A stretch of DNA of 64,000 bases. It comes from Eublepharis macularius (taxonomy: Eukaryota > Chordata > Lepidosauria > Squamata > Eublepharidae). Shown in pieces: positions 48,667 through 59,382 of the stretch. Both the position numbers and the translations under genes were made by a program. Under the pieces are notes generated by a model that worked only from the letters and a program-made list of their open reading frames with translations, searched no databases and was not told the DNA's origin. The stretch spans positions 27,153,232 to 27,217,231 of the forward strand of contig NC_072794.1 in NCBI RefSeq assembly GCF_028583425.1. Direction: 5' to 3'. How positions within the stretch are numbered: position 1 is the stretch's first letter; the number at the start of each line of letters is the position of its first letter.

Positions 48667-48850
48667 TAGGGTTGCCAACTCAAGTTTGAGAAACTGCTGT
48701 AGGGAGGACAGGGACCTCAGCAGGGCATAATGCCATGAAGTCAACACTCCAAAGAAGCCGTTTTCTCCAAGGGAACTGACAACTGTAGTCTGGAGATGAG
48801 TTGTAATTCCGGGAGATCTCCAGGCTCCACCTGAAGGCTGGAAACCCTAA
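48667..48850 (-). mobile_element. Unnamed interspersed repeat (family G), copy 3
   Basis: The phrases gggacctcagcagggcataa, ttttctccaagggaactgac and gggagatctccaggctccac match copies 1 and 2 in the reverse orientation relative to copy 2. Part of the first section is missing. Confidence 0.65.
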
Positions 48851-48909
48851 CTGGAAATGCAATCTCTTCATTCTACTTAACCCCATCTGAAAAAAGAATT
48901 ATTCTGGTA

Positions 48910-49082
48910 TAAAGAGCCACGTTGTGCGGGAACGTAGCATTGTACAGCCTGATCTTGTAAGCTACGCAAGGTTGGTACTTGGATGGGAGACCACCAAGGA
49001 AGACTCTGCAGAGGAAGGAACTGGCAAACCACCTCTGCTTCTCACTTGCCTTGAAAGTTGGACCCAGACAAAGATAAATAAA
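48910..49082 (+). mobile_element. 5S-rRNA-derived SINE (5S-Sauria type)
   Basis: The head carries gcctgatcttgtaagctacg and then ggtacttggatgggagacca, the 3' half of 5S rRNA with its internal promoter blocks (box A, intermediate element, box C). It is followed by ggcaaaccacctctgcttct and a short ATAAA-rich tail. This is a SINE transcribed from a 5S-type pol III promoter, not a functional 5S gene, because the 5' half is missing. Confidence 0.9.
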
Positions 49083-49789
49083 GGCAGTAGAGAATGCAAG
49101 CACAACAATAAAAGGAATGCCTATGTGTTTGTTTTAAAAAGCCACTGCTTAACATCACATGATCCTTTCACAGTGGGACGTTCCAGTTCAAGGAATTGTA
49201 CTGGCTCTGGCGATGAGAATCCAATGCAACAGAGATCACAGTTTTAACAGCTTCATAGAATTTATTCATGAGAAAATGGAAGAGGAAATAAACATCCAGC
49301 AGAGTCTGTTTGTGAACACAGTGTTATTTATGAACCCCCGTGGATCTTTATTCATATGAATGATCCAACAGGAAGTTTTAAATACTAGTCCTATTCCTAC
49401 CTCCAAGAGACCCACTCACCCTCCACTTCGATTTCCCCCCCAAATCCCCTCTCCTATCTGCCTCTTAATATTTTATCTTGCAGGCAATTGCCCCCCTCCT
49501 TCCAATTATACCTTGCAGCACAATTCATCACACTACTATCATCTCCTTTTAGAGGGAATCAGGAAGATGTCGCAACAGCCATTTCTTAACTGAAGTGATG
49601 CAGCTGAATTAATCGTTTGAAATATTCTGGAAGCTAAAATGCATGGGACTCATTACGATAAAAAAGCTTTTCACTTTCACATGTTTTTGCATCTACTTGC
49701 AGCCATTTGCTAAAATGTCATTGAGGAAAACAAAGTCTCTTTTAGCCTTGAATAGGTCAAAGCAAATGGTAACAAACAAAACACCCCTG

Positions 49790-50200
49790 TAAATGAGTAA
49801 ATATTTATTTTATTTAACAAAAAATTATATTCCTCTTTTCTGCTCTCACAAGGGCCACCAAGGAAGCTAGCATATTAAAACATCATACTAAAATCACATT
49901 ATAAAACCATTAAAATCAAGCAAAATGCATCATGAAAACAGTTAAAACCAGAGCTTAAAACATATAAGGACATAAAAACAATTAAAACATGAGCATGAAG
50001 AAGGGATCACTGAGTGTATGCCGAACGAAACCAAAGTCTTCACCAACTGGCAGAAGCTAGCAACAGAAGGGGACAGATGAATCTCCCTGGGGAGAGAGTT
50101 CCAGAGTTTTGGTACCATGACCAAGAAAGCCCCCCTCCTGGGTTCCTTACCATCTAATCTCAAAAAACAGGGACACCCAAATCAGAGCCTCCAAAGATGA
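49790..50200 (-). mobile_element. L2 LINE, 3' end
   Basis: On the minus strand the frame GAFLVMVPKLWNSLPREIHL followed by SPSVASFCQLVKTL is the C-terminal end of L2 ORF2 (F-V-P-LWNSLP). The untranslated tail follows toward lower coordinates and ends in an A/T-rich run near 49,800. Confidence 0.75.
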
Positions 50201-50270
50201 CCCATAGCAGTCGGGCAAGTTCATAAATAAACTGAACAAAAAGCTTAATGCAAACTTAACACTTTTTCCT

Positions 50271-50673
50271 CAGAGTTTTTATGGGGAAAGAGGTGGGGGA
50301 ACTGTCACCCGGGGCAACTCCCGGCAGGAGGTGGCATCCCAGTCACTATATGAGTGCACACAAAGTGTATGCACACTCCCGGGACCATGTGATGATGTCA
50401 CTTCCGGGAAGTGACATCATTGCACACAGTGCAGCCACCCCCTGGGAGAAAGAAAGAGAAAGGAAAGGAAAGAAAGACATGCGAAGAAGGAAAGAGAAAG
50501 GAAGGGAGGGAGGGAGGAAGGCTTCGGCTGGGAAGGTCCCCTTCCTCTCAGCTGAAGTTTAAAGCCGGTTTGGGGCTTCCCCAGCTTCAGCTGGCTGGCA
50601 GGGAAGTCTTGGGCTACAGGGAGAGGTGCCAGAATGCTGTTCCACCACGTTCTGGCTGGAAAAAAAAGCCCTG
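50271..50673. mobile_element. hAT-like MITE of the CAGGGC family, longer copy
   Basis: The left end cagagtttttatggggaaag and the reverse of the right end (cagggcttttttttccagcc) match the two ends of the element at 6,523-6,715. It holds a near-perfect palindrome with arms atgatgtcacttcc and ggaagtgacatcat around one base (about 50,392-50,420) and a purine-rich (GGGA)n stretch. No target duplication is visible. Confidence 0.65.
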
Positions 50674-51829
50674 GGAAACAGCATACAGCTATTTATTAAA
50701 TCAGAAGCAAATCTTAGCGCTAATTGTAGCACTGGACTTGTACTTGATTTATCAATGTCTTAAAGATCAGTATGTTTAGATAAAGGATGGGGGGGAACTA
50801 TGCTTTTAAGTTAAATAAATGTCCTATACAACATGAAACAACACTAGTGCCAACTATATGGAAGAACACAGACGTGATTTCCCATAGATACTATGCTTTG
50901 AGAGAGGTCAGTTCAGAGGAATAGTCAGTCAAGCTGGCAACCCGTTGGGAAGCCTTAAAAGTAGTATCACCAAAATAGAGAGAGAGATGTGAAACAGAAA
51001 GATATACAGTCTGCTTTTGAGGGCAGACAATAGTGGCAAAGTTGGCTTAAGGAAAAGAAAACGCTGAACCTTCAGGGGATTAACATCTCACCACAATGAT
51101 AGCTGTCTCAGATATCAAAGCGCTCCCAGGAAGACAAGACTACACGTAAATTAATTCATTTATTTTAAACACATTGCTCTCTGTAATAAGTGGGTTACAG
51201 GGCTTCCTCCTGTCAACAGAAAATTGATCTAGAAATTGTTGTTTGAGTAGTTAACCACTGTTACTAGCAAAGCAGAAAAACTGGCTGCCCTGCTGAGTTG
51301 CCTCTGTAGAAGTGGTGTTAACTATTCACTTATATTAAGACTGACACAGCATGCACTAATAGCTATGTTTAAAGTCAGACCATACAGAGACCAAAGCCAA
51401 CCCAGACAAGGCCAGTTTAACCCATTAAAAGAAACATGAGATGCTCCAAAGTCAGACACACACAACATTCTTTCCAAAAAACGTTCTGGAGAATCGGGAA
51501 AGGCTCAGAGAGGAATAGTGTTCAGGGCAGACATGTAATCTTGGAGGCCTGGGGGGAGAACAGGCAGCAGCTAAGCATACGTCTATCATGCTTGGAACAA
51601 GAGGCTTCTTCCTTAGCAACGCTTATGACATGGTAGTTGATATCTGTAGTGGTTTTTAATAGCAGCACTTTGGGAGGCAATTTTTGATATGGCATAAAAA
51701 TACAGCAAAAAACAAACCCCAGAAAACACATGCCTTCTCTTATGTTGATTCAGCAACAGACCCTGCTTCATCTGAAGCTGAAGAATGGTGGGAGAATTGC
51801 TGGGGGAGGGGAGTAGAATTATGCTTGTG

Positions 51830-52860
51830 TTCTTTGATGGGTGGGGTCCAGTCGATCCTGGCTGACTCAGTGAAAAGCCTAGGGGTTATTATTGGATCCA
51901 GCAAAGATGCTAAAGAAGCAAGTAAATGCAGTGACAATTTGGAGGAACCTGGAAGATGGCCTCCTATCTTAACACCGCTAATCTGGCCAGCTGGATTCAT
52001 GCCATGGTAACGATGAGGCTAGACTATACTTTACATAGGTCTCCCTTCAAAATCAACTCAGAGACTCCAGCTGGGGTAAAATGTTGCAGCTCCTTTACTT
52101 TTAGGAGCTAGATGGAGCGTGCATATCACTCCCATTCTGCAGTCACTCCATTGGCTACCCTTCACTTACAGGGCTCAATTCAAGGTCATGACTGCTATAT
52201 TCAAAGCCCTTCATGTGGCCTAGGCCCCTCATATCTGCAAAGCAACCTCTCTCCCTGTGTTCCTCCATGACAGCTTCACTCGTCTGAACAGGGCCATTCA
52301 GCAGATACCACACTGCAGTTGGGCTAAATCAACAACTGCTCATACACATGCTTTCTCTGCGGTAGCCCTCACCTTATGGAGAGGTCAGGAAAGCTCCCAC
52401 TCTCCTAGCTTTCCACAAACTATGCAAGACTGATTTATTCTGGAGGGCTTTCTATCCAGATTACAGGGCTGTGTCATAAGAAGTAATGTGAAGAGATAAA
52501 TCGGTAAGGGCCAGAGACTGTATACTAGGGCTATTGGGTACTATCTGCTGATGTAGATACGCTCCTATGGGTTAGTTCAATGTTGCTAAAGATGTCATGT
52601 TAATAACTTATGCTTTAATTCAGAAAGGTTTCATCCACGCATTTCAGCTTTATGTTACTTTCCAAATTTGTGGCTACCATAGCCTATTCTATTCTGTTTT
52701 TCATTTAACGTCCCAAGTGCTAATCATATTATATTTTTGCTGAGAGTATCCTAGTTATTGAATGCCCTAGTTGTTAATTATACTGTATTCACTTCCAGTA
52801 TGAAAGCCACCTTGGATCTCAATGAGAAAGGTGGACTATAAACAAAGAAAAGCAACAACA
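51830..52860 (+). mobile_element. L2-type LINE fragment
   Basis: Broken frames include a piece like VKSLGVIIGSS and later a DYTLHRSPF-like stretch; the 3' end gaaaggtggactataaacaa is the LINE tail. The order agrees with L2 ORF2 after the catalytic domain. It is frameshifted throughout. Confidence 0.7.
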
Positions 52861-53029
52861 AAATCTCCAAATGATAACTTTTGTGCAAGGCACCACAGAA
52901 ACCTATAGTAACTACCTACAAAGAAATGTTTCCAATAAACAGTTGATTCAGGATTCAAGTATGAGCAATGAGGAGGGAAGAGGCAGGTAACCTTGAAAAG
53001 GCAAGGCTAAATACCTTAGGAAACACCTC

Positions 53030-53545
53030 AGGGCAGCTACTATTCTTGGAGATGGCTCTAGAGCTCTAATTAGGAAGGAGTGTGAGGAGGCTCTTTCAAC
53101 AATTTCGCACCTGGCAGTGGCTAGCCTAACCAGACCTCCTCTGTGGTGGCCCCTACCCTGTGGAATGGCTTGCCTGAGGAGGTCAGGGGAGCCCCCACTC
53201 TCCTAGCTTTCCGCAAATGATGCAAAACCAAATTATTCAAAAAGTTTTTTTACTCAGACAGGAGGGCTGTATTGTAGGGAGGGGATCTCAGATGATCCGC
53301 TAATGAGTTAGGAACCATAGACCTCACCACTATGTTGTATTGGATTCCTGCTAATGTCTTAGTGAACTTGTATCTATTTACCCTATAGCATTGTTCATGG
53401 AAATGTTCCTGATATTGACTATACTAATCTCACACTGTGTAATCCACCTTGAGTCTTAGTGAGAAAGGCGGACTATAAATGACACAAATAAATAAATGAA
53501 TGAATGAATGAATGAATGAATGAATGAATGAATAAATAAAACGTG
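53030..53545 (+). mobile_element. L2-type LINE 3' end with expanded tail
   Basis: The stretch tggtggcccctaccctgtgg ... ctttccgcaaatgatgcaaa ... gagaaaggcggactataaat repeats the end of the copy at 51,830-52,860. It continues into an (AATA/AATG)n microsatellite at about 53,486-53,540. Confidence 0.75.
53486..53540. repeat. (AATA)n/(AATG)n tetranucleotide microsatellite
   Basis: Tandem AATG units bounded by AATA units, evidently grown from the LINE tail. A second short AAAT run lies at about 53,702-53,720. Confidence 0.95.
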
Positions 53546-53877
53546 TCACTTCTCAAAACAGTACTGATATCCAGATAGCAGAACCACTGGTTGTGAGCCT
53601 GAACAGCTCTCCTAAACACCACTGCATGAAATGATGACGACTGCTTCACATATGCCTTCCTACGTAGATCTCATTTCCATGGAACAGGCGCACAATGTTT
53701 TAAATAAATAAATAAATAAAACAGACACACAAAATCACCACCTATGTGCACTGAAACTTGAATGGGTTACACATTCTAAATGTTTCTCTCCTACACAGAA
53801 ATCATTGCCAGGTAGGAGAACTATCGTGTGAAGTGCTACTTCTTCAATTTGACCAAGACAGAGGAGGTTTTCCTTAC

Positions 53878-53932
53878 CTTTCAAATGCTGGCCATGAAGT
53901 CTCTTCACTGAGCTCAGAACCATCGCTGCTAC
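53878..53932 (-). CDS. RALGPS2: RALGPS2 exon F (linker, about residues 398-416)
   Basis: This 55-bp micro-exon lies between acceptor tattttag and donor gtaagg. It encodes SSDGSELSEETSWPAFE in full agreement with the family sequence. It is acidic and serine-rich. The next intron toward the 3' end is the longest in the window (about 6.7 kb) and holds most of the repeat insertions. Confidence 0.95.
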
Positions 53933-56802
53933 CTAAAATATAAAGAACCTGAATTTTAAAAGGTCCTTATTCTATGGCATCTTTGTCAATCACGACAAGA
54001 TTGTCAGACATACACACATCCCAAGTGGAAATTTTCGTAACAGATTTTTTAAAAGGATCAGCTGGGCAAAACTACCCACACGATGCTCCTCAGCCAATGG
54101 AACCTCATGTACCAAGAAAAGCGCTTTTGACATAAGAGGAAGATGAGGGGGTGATTTCACCTGGTTCTCCGTCTTCTCTACAGCCCCCTGGGCAATGTGG
54201 TTTTTTCTTGATGCAGGTTCTGTGACCTTCATTGCCAGATTTTCAGAGGTCTCAGGGGGTTGCTGGGAGAAGTGAGAACTGGCAAAAGTGAGAAGGCATC
54301 TGCAAGTAACCTTGCTTAGATGGATCCAACCCAATGTTGTTTAATTCCCACTTTTCCTTATCCCCACAAGGAAATGAGCAATGTGAACAAGACCAGTATC
54401 TACATTTACTGATTTGTTAAGCACAGGGTAACTCTGAGGGGGGGCGTAGTGTTGGCTTCGGAGAAAATGGATGCCTGAGAGCTGAGCTCCATCCCACCCC
54501 ACTCCAAAATCCTCAAAAACTCCTATCTTATTGAACTAAAAATCACTCCCAGATATAGGGAAATGCAGCACAAATATCAAGAAACAAAACAGCACAGTTG
54601 CAAAGTGTTTGCAAGACTTCTTTCTTGCAACTCAAGCTTCGACGTCAGAGCCAGCAATTATCATACTTAGCATTTGGCTTATAAATCACTCATAGCTAAC
54701 ATTTAATTTGAGTTTAATAGTTTTTGTAAGGGGGAAAGAGGTGAAGGGGGAATATTTACAATCATATTAAAGCTATATAGTTTTTCTATGTGGGAGGCGG
54801 GTAGGGAGTTATAACTAACTTTTTTCTTTTTTCCTTTTCTTAGGTTTATATATAACTATAGAAACTTATTGCTGGTGTACCAATTTATAAGTGGTACTTA
54901 CATTGTTCAAAAGCCTTATATAATGTTGCAGAACCTTAAATTGTATAACCTATTCTGTATACTTCAGCTTTTTGTATCTATCAGCTTCGGGACAAGTCTT
55001 ATCTACTAAATATCAGAATACTTTGACTCTTAAAAGCCCATCCAAAACTCAGTGTGTAATTGCTAAATATCAGATTGGAATGTTAATTAATCGTTGAAAT
55101 GCTAGACATGGGCACAAATCAGGAAAAAACCGAAATGGGAGTTTTGTGTTTCGCCGTGATCCACAAATCGCAAATCACAAAATTGACACATTTGCCGAAA
55201 CAATTTGTTAGTTTCATGATTTGTCAGAACCTGGGGCCTTTCAACAGCCCCCTTCATACTCAGAGATGCCAAATTCGCAGGGAGACTTCAGCTGGCTCTC
55301 CTCCACCCACCCTCCAAGTTTGCAATACGTTGATTGGGAAGATCAACAGGAAGGGTGGGAAGGGAAGTGCTGCCAGAATGCATGACTGAAACAGGGACCA
55401 GGAGTTGCTGGATCAGAGGACGATGAAGGACCGGCTGTGGTGTGGAGTTGGGCCAGGAAGACAGAGTGAGGGGTGGACGGCAGGCAAGGACAGTCCCAAG
55501 AGTTTGGGATGTAGAGGACGAGCTGGATGTTTCTCCAAAACCCTGCCATTCATCCCAAGAACAGGAGGTCTGTGGTTGGCTGACAGACCTGCCTAACGGG
55601 GTTTGGAGGGGTGAGATGGGTATGCCCATGGCTACAGATGGCCAACCTCCTTGGTTGCCTAAGGGATTGACCCCCAGCTCCTGGCTGTATAGGGCAGAAT
55701 GGAAGCTCTCCAGATGGCTGCGAGAGCTGCCAATCAAGGGTAAGTGGGCTATGATTGGGGTTTCCAATGGAACAAAAGGTCTGGGCCTATTGTTGCCTAG
55801 GTAATCAATGGATCAGTGCCAGCCTGTCTGAAATTATGAATCGTTCACAAAGCTAACGAAAGAGGCCAAAAAGTTGTGAATTTCGTGATAACTGTGGCCC
55901 CACAAAACACTGTTTCACAATACACGAACAGCCCATTTCGTGACGGAATTTGCTTCATATTTTGATTTGTGCCCATGTCTAATAACCAATCAAGCTAGTA
56001 TAATAGGAATTGATCACCAACAATGTACCATTGAAAGAATAGTAATCTGTTACTTTTGTTGCATTTATTGTTTTAAAAATGTTATGTTTGTTTAAGAAAA
56101 TAAAAAGTTAAGCAAAGGGTTACTCTTATGGAGGCTCTAAAAACTATGCCAGGACTGTGTTACCTCCTTGAATCACAAGTTCAAGAAACAAAAAAAAAGG
56201 AATTTTTCTTTTAACATGCAGTTACAACTTGAGCTTCATGCAAAACAAGGGAAGAAAGACCAAGCAACAATTTTTGCAAACTGACCAACTCAGCTATTTA
56301 AAATGTAACTTTGAGGCTGTCTTCTTTCAATACTCATAATATATCATTCACAAAACAATCAATAAAGGCATGGTAGCATTTATCAAACACACAACTTGCA
56401 TTTTGCAAATTGCAAAGCTAGATGTTTATTTCAACCTGCATGAAAGCATCAAGAAGATAGGAAAATTAAATCTTAGACAATGTTAAGTCAAGGCATAGCT
56501 TGAAGGTATGAAATGTTGCAACACTGCTGAAGCTTAACGTATCTGGCTATGGTTAACAATCTGGAAGCCCCATATATGCTGTTTTGGACTTCCTGAAGAA
56601 AAGGCAAGATGTAAAAGTAATGAATAAATAGCAAGCTGCCCAAAGCCTTTAGAATATATTTCAATGACATATTGTTTTTAATTTTTCTGCATTATTTACT
56701 CTATTGAGATCTACTTTTCATCGCAGGAGACTTAATATTATAAACAGTTTTGTTATATGTGTGGAAATCTTTTTCACTGGTTCACTGGACTTAAGATCTC
56801 AC
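53933..56802 (-). other. RALGPS2 intron E-F
   Basis: It contains the 879-bp transposon at 55,103-55,981. The 114-codon minus frame at 53,990-54,334 is adjacent to exon F but separated from it by stops and lacks an acceptor, so it is not a coding extension. The rest is AT-rich and unassigned. Confidence 0.6.
55103..55981. mobile_element. hAT-like DNA element with perfect 18-bp terminal inverted repeats
   Basis: The left end TAGACATGGGCACAAATC is the exact reverse complement of the right end. It resembles the TAGAGATGGGCACGAACC ends of the MITE at 21,757, so both belong to one superfamily. The 879-bp body contains GC-rich frames on both strands (for example 159 codons at 55,288-55,767) with no recognisable transposase. 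The 8 bases on each side are not duplicates. Confidence 0.75.
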
Positions 56803-56954
56803 CTATTGAAATTCCACTTGAAAGAGTTGAGCTCTCTGCCTGCCCCCGAGATGGGGCATGTGGTTCCATGACACTATCATCTAATAGATGCCTTGGTCCT
56901 GCATTGGGGAATGTTGCACTTTTAAACTCTACTGTGTTCATCTTATGAATGAAA
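56803..56954 (-). CDS. RALGPS2: RALGPS2 exon E (linker, about residues 347-398)
   Basis: This 152-bp exon lies between acceptor tttgcag and donor gtgaga. It encodes FIHKMNTVEFKSATFPNAGP, then RHLLDDSVMEPHAPSRGQAE and SSTLSSGISI. It is a serine-rich, probably disordered linker between the catalytic and PH domains. One Ala-to-Val change (NTVEF) is seen against the human protein as I recall it. The reading frame is open and the phase matches exons D and F. Confidence 0.95.
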
Positions 56955-58119
56955 CTGCAAAAGGAACAACAGATGCAAGTATTTAATCAAATTTTAAAAT
57001 ACCCAAGTATAAAGACAATGTAGCATTCATTATTTTTCAAGAGCAAGATTTGGGCCCAGTAGTACCTTTAAGACCAACTAGATTTCCAGGGTATGAGCTT
57101 TCGAGAGTCAAAGCTCATACCATGGAAATCTAGTTGATCTTTAAGGTGCTACTGGATCTGAATCTCATTCTTCTACTACAGACCAACACTGCTACCCATC
57201 TGAAATTATTTTTCAATACATATTTAAAAAACCTATACTGTCTCTGCACAGACGACAGTAATATAAAGAATGCAAAATGTAGTAGAAAGGATACACGCCT
57301 TTATGTTTCAGAGTTTCCATGACAAAATACAGATGATGTGCTCTCAATGGTGAAGCCACAAATGTCTAAATAGATAGGATTCCCTTCAACAAAAACTTTT
57401 GGGAAAATAATGGCTTCTTGGTGCATACACCATTAACAGTGCCATATGTGAAATATGACATGAAAACTGAAACATTTTGCATTCATGTTCAAAAAGTAAA
57501 GTGTTAGTCCCTTAATGCATTTGTATATTTTTTCCTTCACTTTTCAGGGTTTTTGTGGAATTAGTGAAGATGATTTGATCATTTAGTCTCATTAACTCAT
57601 GAGACTCAAGAGAACATTTCAAATGGTATGAAATTCTACAACGCTTGCCTGCATAATTTGTGACTTGTCAAGCTAAAACCAGCCCATTACCCATGCATTG
57701 TAGGTAAGGACATGACAACCACAACCTCCCTGTTTTTGTAACCCTAAGCAGAGAGGCAGTCTTATCAAGCCCCTATTGAGCCACCCAGCATATCTGATGG
57801 GCTTTGGGTGCAGGCTTGCTAAAGAAAAAGCACTTTCTACGTGGTTCTATGGGACCATAGCATCTGCTGGAATATTCTCTTTTTCCTTCTATGTGCAAAT
57901 GTCATAGTTATATCTATAAACAAACATACACTCCTTATGAGATATTTAAGCAGCTCTATGCTTTTAGTGCTAAACCAAATGTTGAACAGGGAACATAGAA
58001 GAAATGTATGGCTTTTAAAAATAATTTTTGGGTCTTACGAGACCAAACTGATACAAAATGAAAGTGAACATGCTGAAACAATATTGTATTTAAGATGAAA
58101 TTAAAAATCAGCTGCTGAC
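56955..58119 (-). other. RALGPS2 intron D-E
   Basis: Apart from the inverted unit at 57,041-57,204 no repeat or extra exon was recognised. Confidence 0.6.
57041..57204 (+). mobile_element. Penelope-like inverted unit with 12-bp target duplication
   Basis: Exact copies of ATTATTTTTCAA flank it (57,029-57,040 and 57,205-57,216). The arms cagtagtacctttaagacca and, inverted, the complement of ttgatctttaaggtgctact give a fold centred near gagctttcgagagtcaaagc. The end ctactacagaccaacactgc matches the element at 44,477. The hammerhead core is less complete here. Confidence 0.65.
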
Positions 58120-58255
58120 TTGTATCCTAAACTGTGACATTTTCTATGCCCATGTGGCATCAGGTTCCTAGGGGATGGAGGAGTTGGGGGTAGCAATGCC
58201 CCTTCAGCTGCAGTATTTTTTCGTATACTTTGCGGAGAAGCTCCCACTTCAGGGC
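58120..58255 (-). CDS. RALGPS2: RALGPS2 exon D (proline-rich linker, about residues 302-347)
   Basis: This 136-bp exon follows acceptor ctacag and ends at donor gtcagc, a weaker match to the consensus than its neighbours. It encodes PEVGASPQSIRKNTAAEG, then ALLPPTPPSPRNLMPHGHRK and CHSLGY. The PPTPPSPR stretch is the PxxP segment known in RALGPS proteins to bind SH3 domains of adaptors such as Grb2 and Nck. The part before PPTPP differs most from the human sequence I recall. Confidence 0.95.
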
Positions 58256-58605
58256 CTGTAGATGAACAAAACAATTTCTAGCTTAGTACTTATAGCTATA
58301 TTACAATCCTTCACCTTCTACGTACAGAATACAGCTGAAAAGTGTGAAAACAGATTCTTACCTGTGATTCTAGGGACACAAAGAAAAGCACCCTGATTTT
58401 TTTTTTTACTGAAGTTTTAAACAGATTCAGCATGTATTATAAATCAGGTATATTACTAGAACCTCTTCATATAAACAGCTTTTTGGGTTCTACTATCTTT
58501 TTTGGCAGACTAGCAGCCTGAAAGTTATCTAGACATAATGGGCGTGACAACACTCAAGATCTATGAAAACTGTAGTGCTGATATAACCCTCTGGCCAGTT
58601 CTGTG

Positions 58606-59240
58606 TAGGGGTGTGCAGCCCGAAAAGATTCGGGTTTCCTGCTGCCGGTTTCGGAAATACCATAATTTGGAAATACCATAATTCGGAAATACCATAATTC
58701 CGAAGCGACAAGCCGCTTTGGAATTATGGTATTTTACTCGCTTCGGTATGCTCCGTAAATATTCAGAGCATACTGAAGTGAGGGGGAGCAACCCCTCCAC
58801 CCCCCACCCACTTACCTGGCCGGAGGGAGAGCAGGAGGGTCATCAGCTGGGCAGCGGGTTGCCACAGTGGTGGCAGCACGAGGCTGTGATGGCCTGGAGC
58901 CAGCTGGCTCCTCTGCTGCTGCACCGCCTCCTGAGCCTGCAGGGCAGCGAGGAAGGCCGGAGCCACCTCCTCCGCTGCTCCGCGGCCCCATGGGCAGCAG
59001 GGAGGGCTAGAGCCACCGCTGTCGCTGACAAGGTAAGTCAGGGTGGGGGGCTGGGGCGATGTCTAAAGGGCCCTGTCGCTGCTTGCAAGCAGCGGCGGGG
59101 CCCTTTAAACTCAGCCCCGAAGCTTTCTGAAGCATTACAAATGCTTTGGAAAGCTTTGATTTGGGATTTCCGAATCTTTACGGATCAAGTCTGATTCGGG
59201 CATTTCCCCCCAAATCGGATTCCCGAACCGCACATGCCTA
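58606..59240. mobile_element. hAT-type MITE with 8-bp target duplication
   Basis: GTTCTGTG flanks it exactly (58,598-58,605 and 59,241-59,248). The ends TAGGGGTGTGCA and the complement of TAGGCATGTGCG are inverted. Near the left end the unit ggaaataccataatt recurs in tandem and is followed by its inverse. The GC-rich core gives a 158-codon frame without recognisable homology. It lies in intron C-D, close to exon C. Confidence 0.9.
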
Positions 59241-59314
59241 GTTCTGTGATACTGTGGAATCAGACCAAAGAGGTGTTCATGATCTACGTTTGCTGCTTTC
59301 TGATAAACACTTAC

Positions 59315-59382
59315 CTACTAAATCTTCACGAGATGCAGCAGAACGGGGAGTACTGGTCCCAGGTTCTATCTTTAATGAAAGC
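59315..59382 (-). CDS. RALGPS2: RALGPS2 exon C (linker, about residues 279-302)
   Basis: This short 68-bp exon has acceptor aattcag and donor gtaagtg. It encodes LSLKIEPGTSTPRSAASRED followed by LV, the start of the linker after the catalytic domain. A hAT-type MITE with its target duplication ends 66 bp downstream of the donor on the transcript, so the intron start was shortened or interrupted by an insertion without touching the splice site. Confidence 0.94.

Larger units (their letters stand above)
47166..53877 (-). other. RALGPS2 intron F-G, largest intron
   Basis: This 6.7-kb intron hosts a Penelope-like fragment, a family G copy, a 5S SINE, three L2 pieces and a CAGGGC-type MITE, listed separately. 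The stretches 47,180-48,400 and 50,680-51,820 show nothing I recognise. Confidence 0.8.

Noticed and set aside
48910..49000. A functional 5S rRNA gene
   Set aside because: Only the 3' half of 5S is similar and it is fused to a SINE body, so it is a 5S-derived SINE.
53990..54334. 114-codon minus-strand frame just upstream of exon F, suggestive of a larger exon
   Set aside because: The exon F acceptor (tattttag at about 53,933-53,940) and family sequence fix the exon border, and this frame is not in continuity with it.
55288..55804. Overlapping open frames of 120-159 codons on both strands
   Set aside because: They lie in the GC-rich core of the transposon at 55,103-55,981, overlap on opposite strands and show no transposase or other domain.
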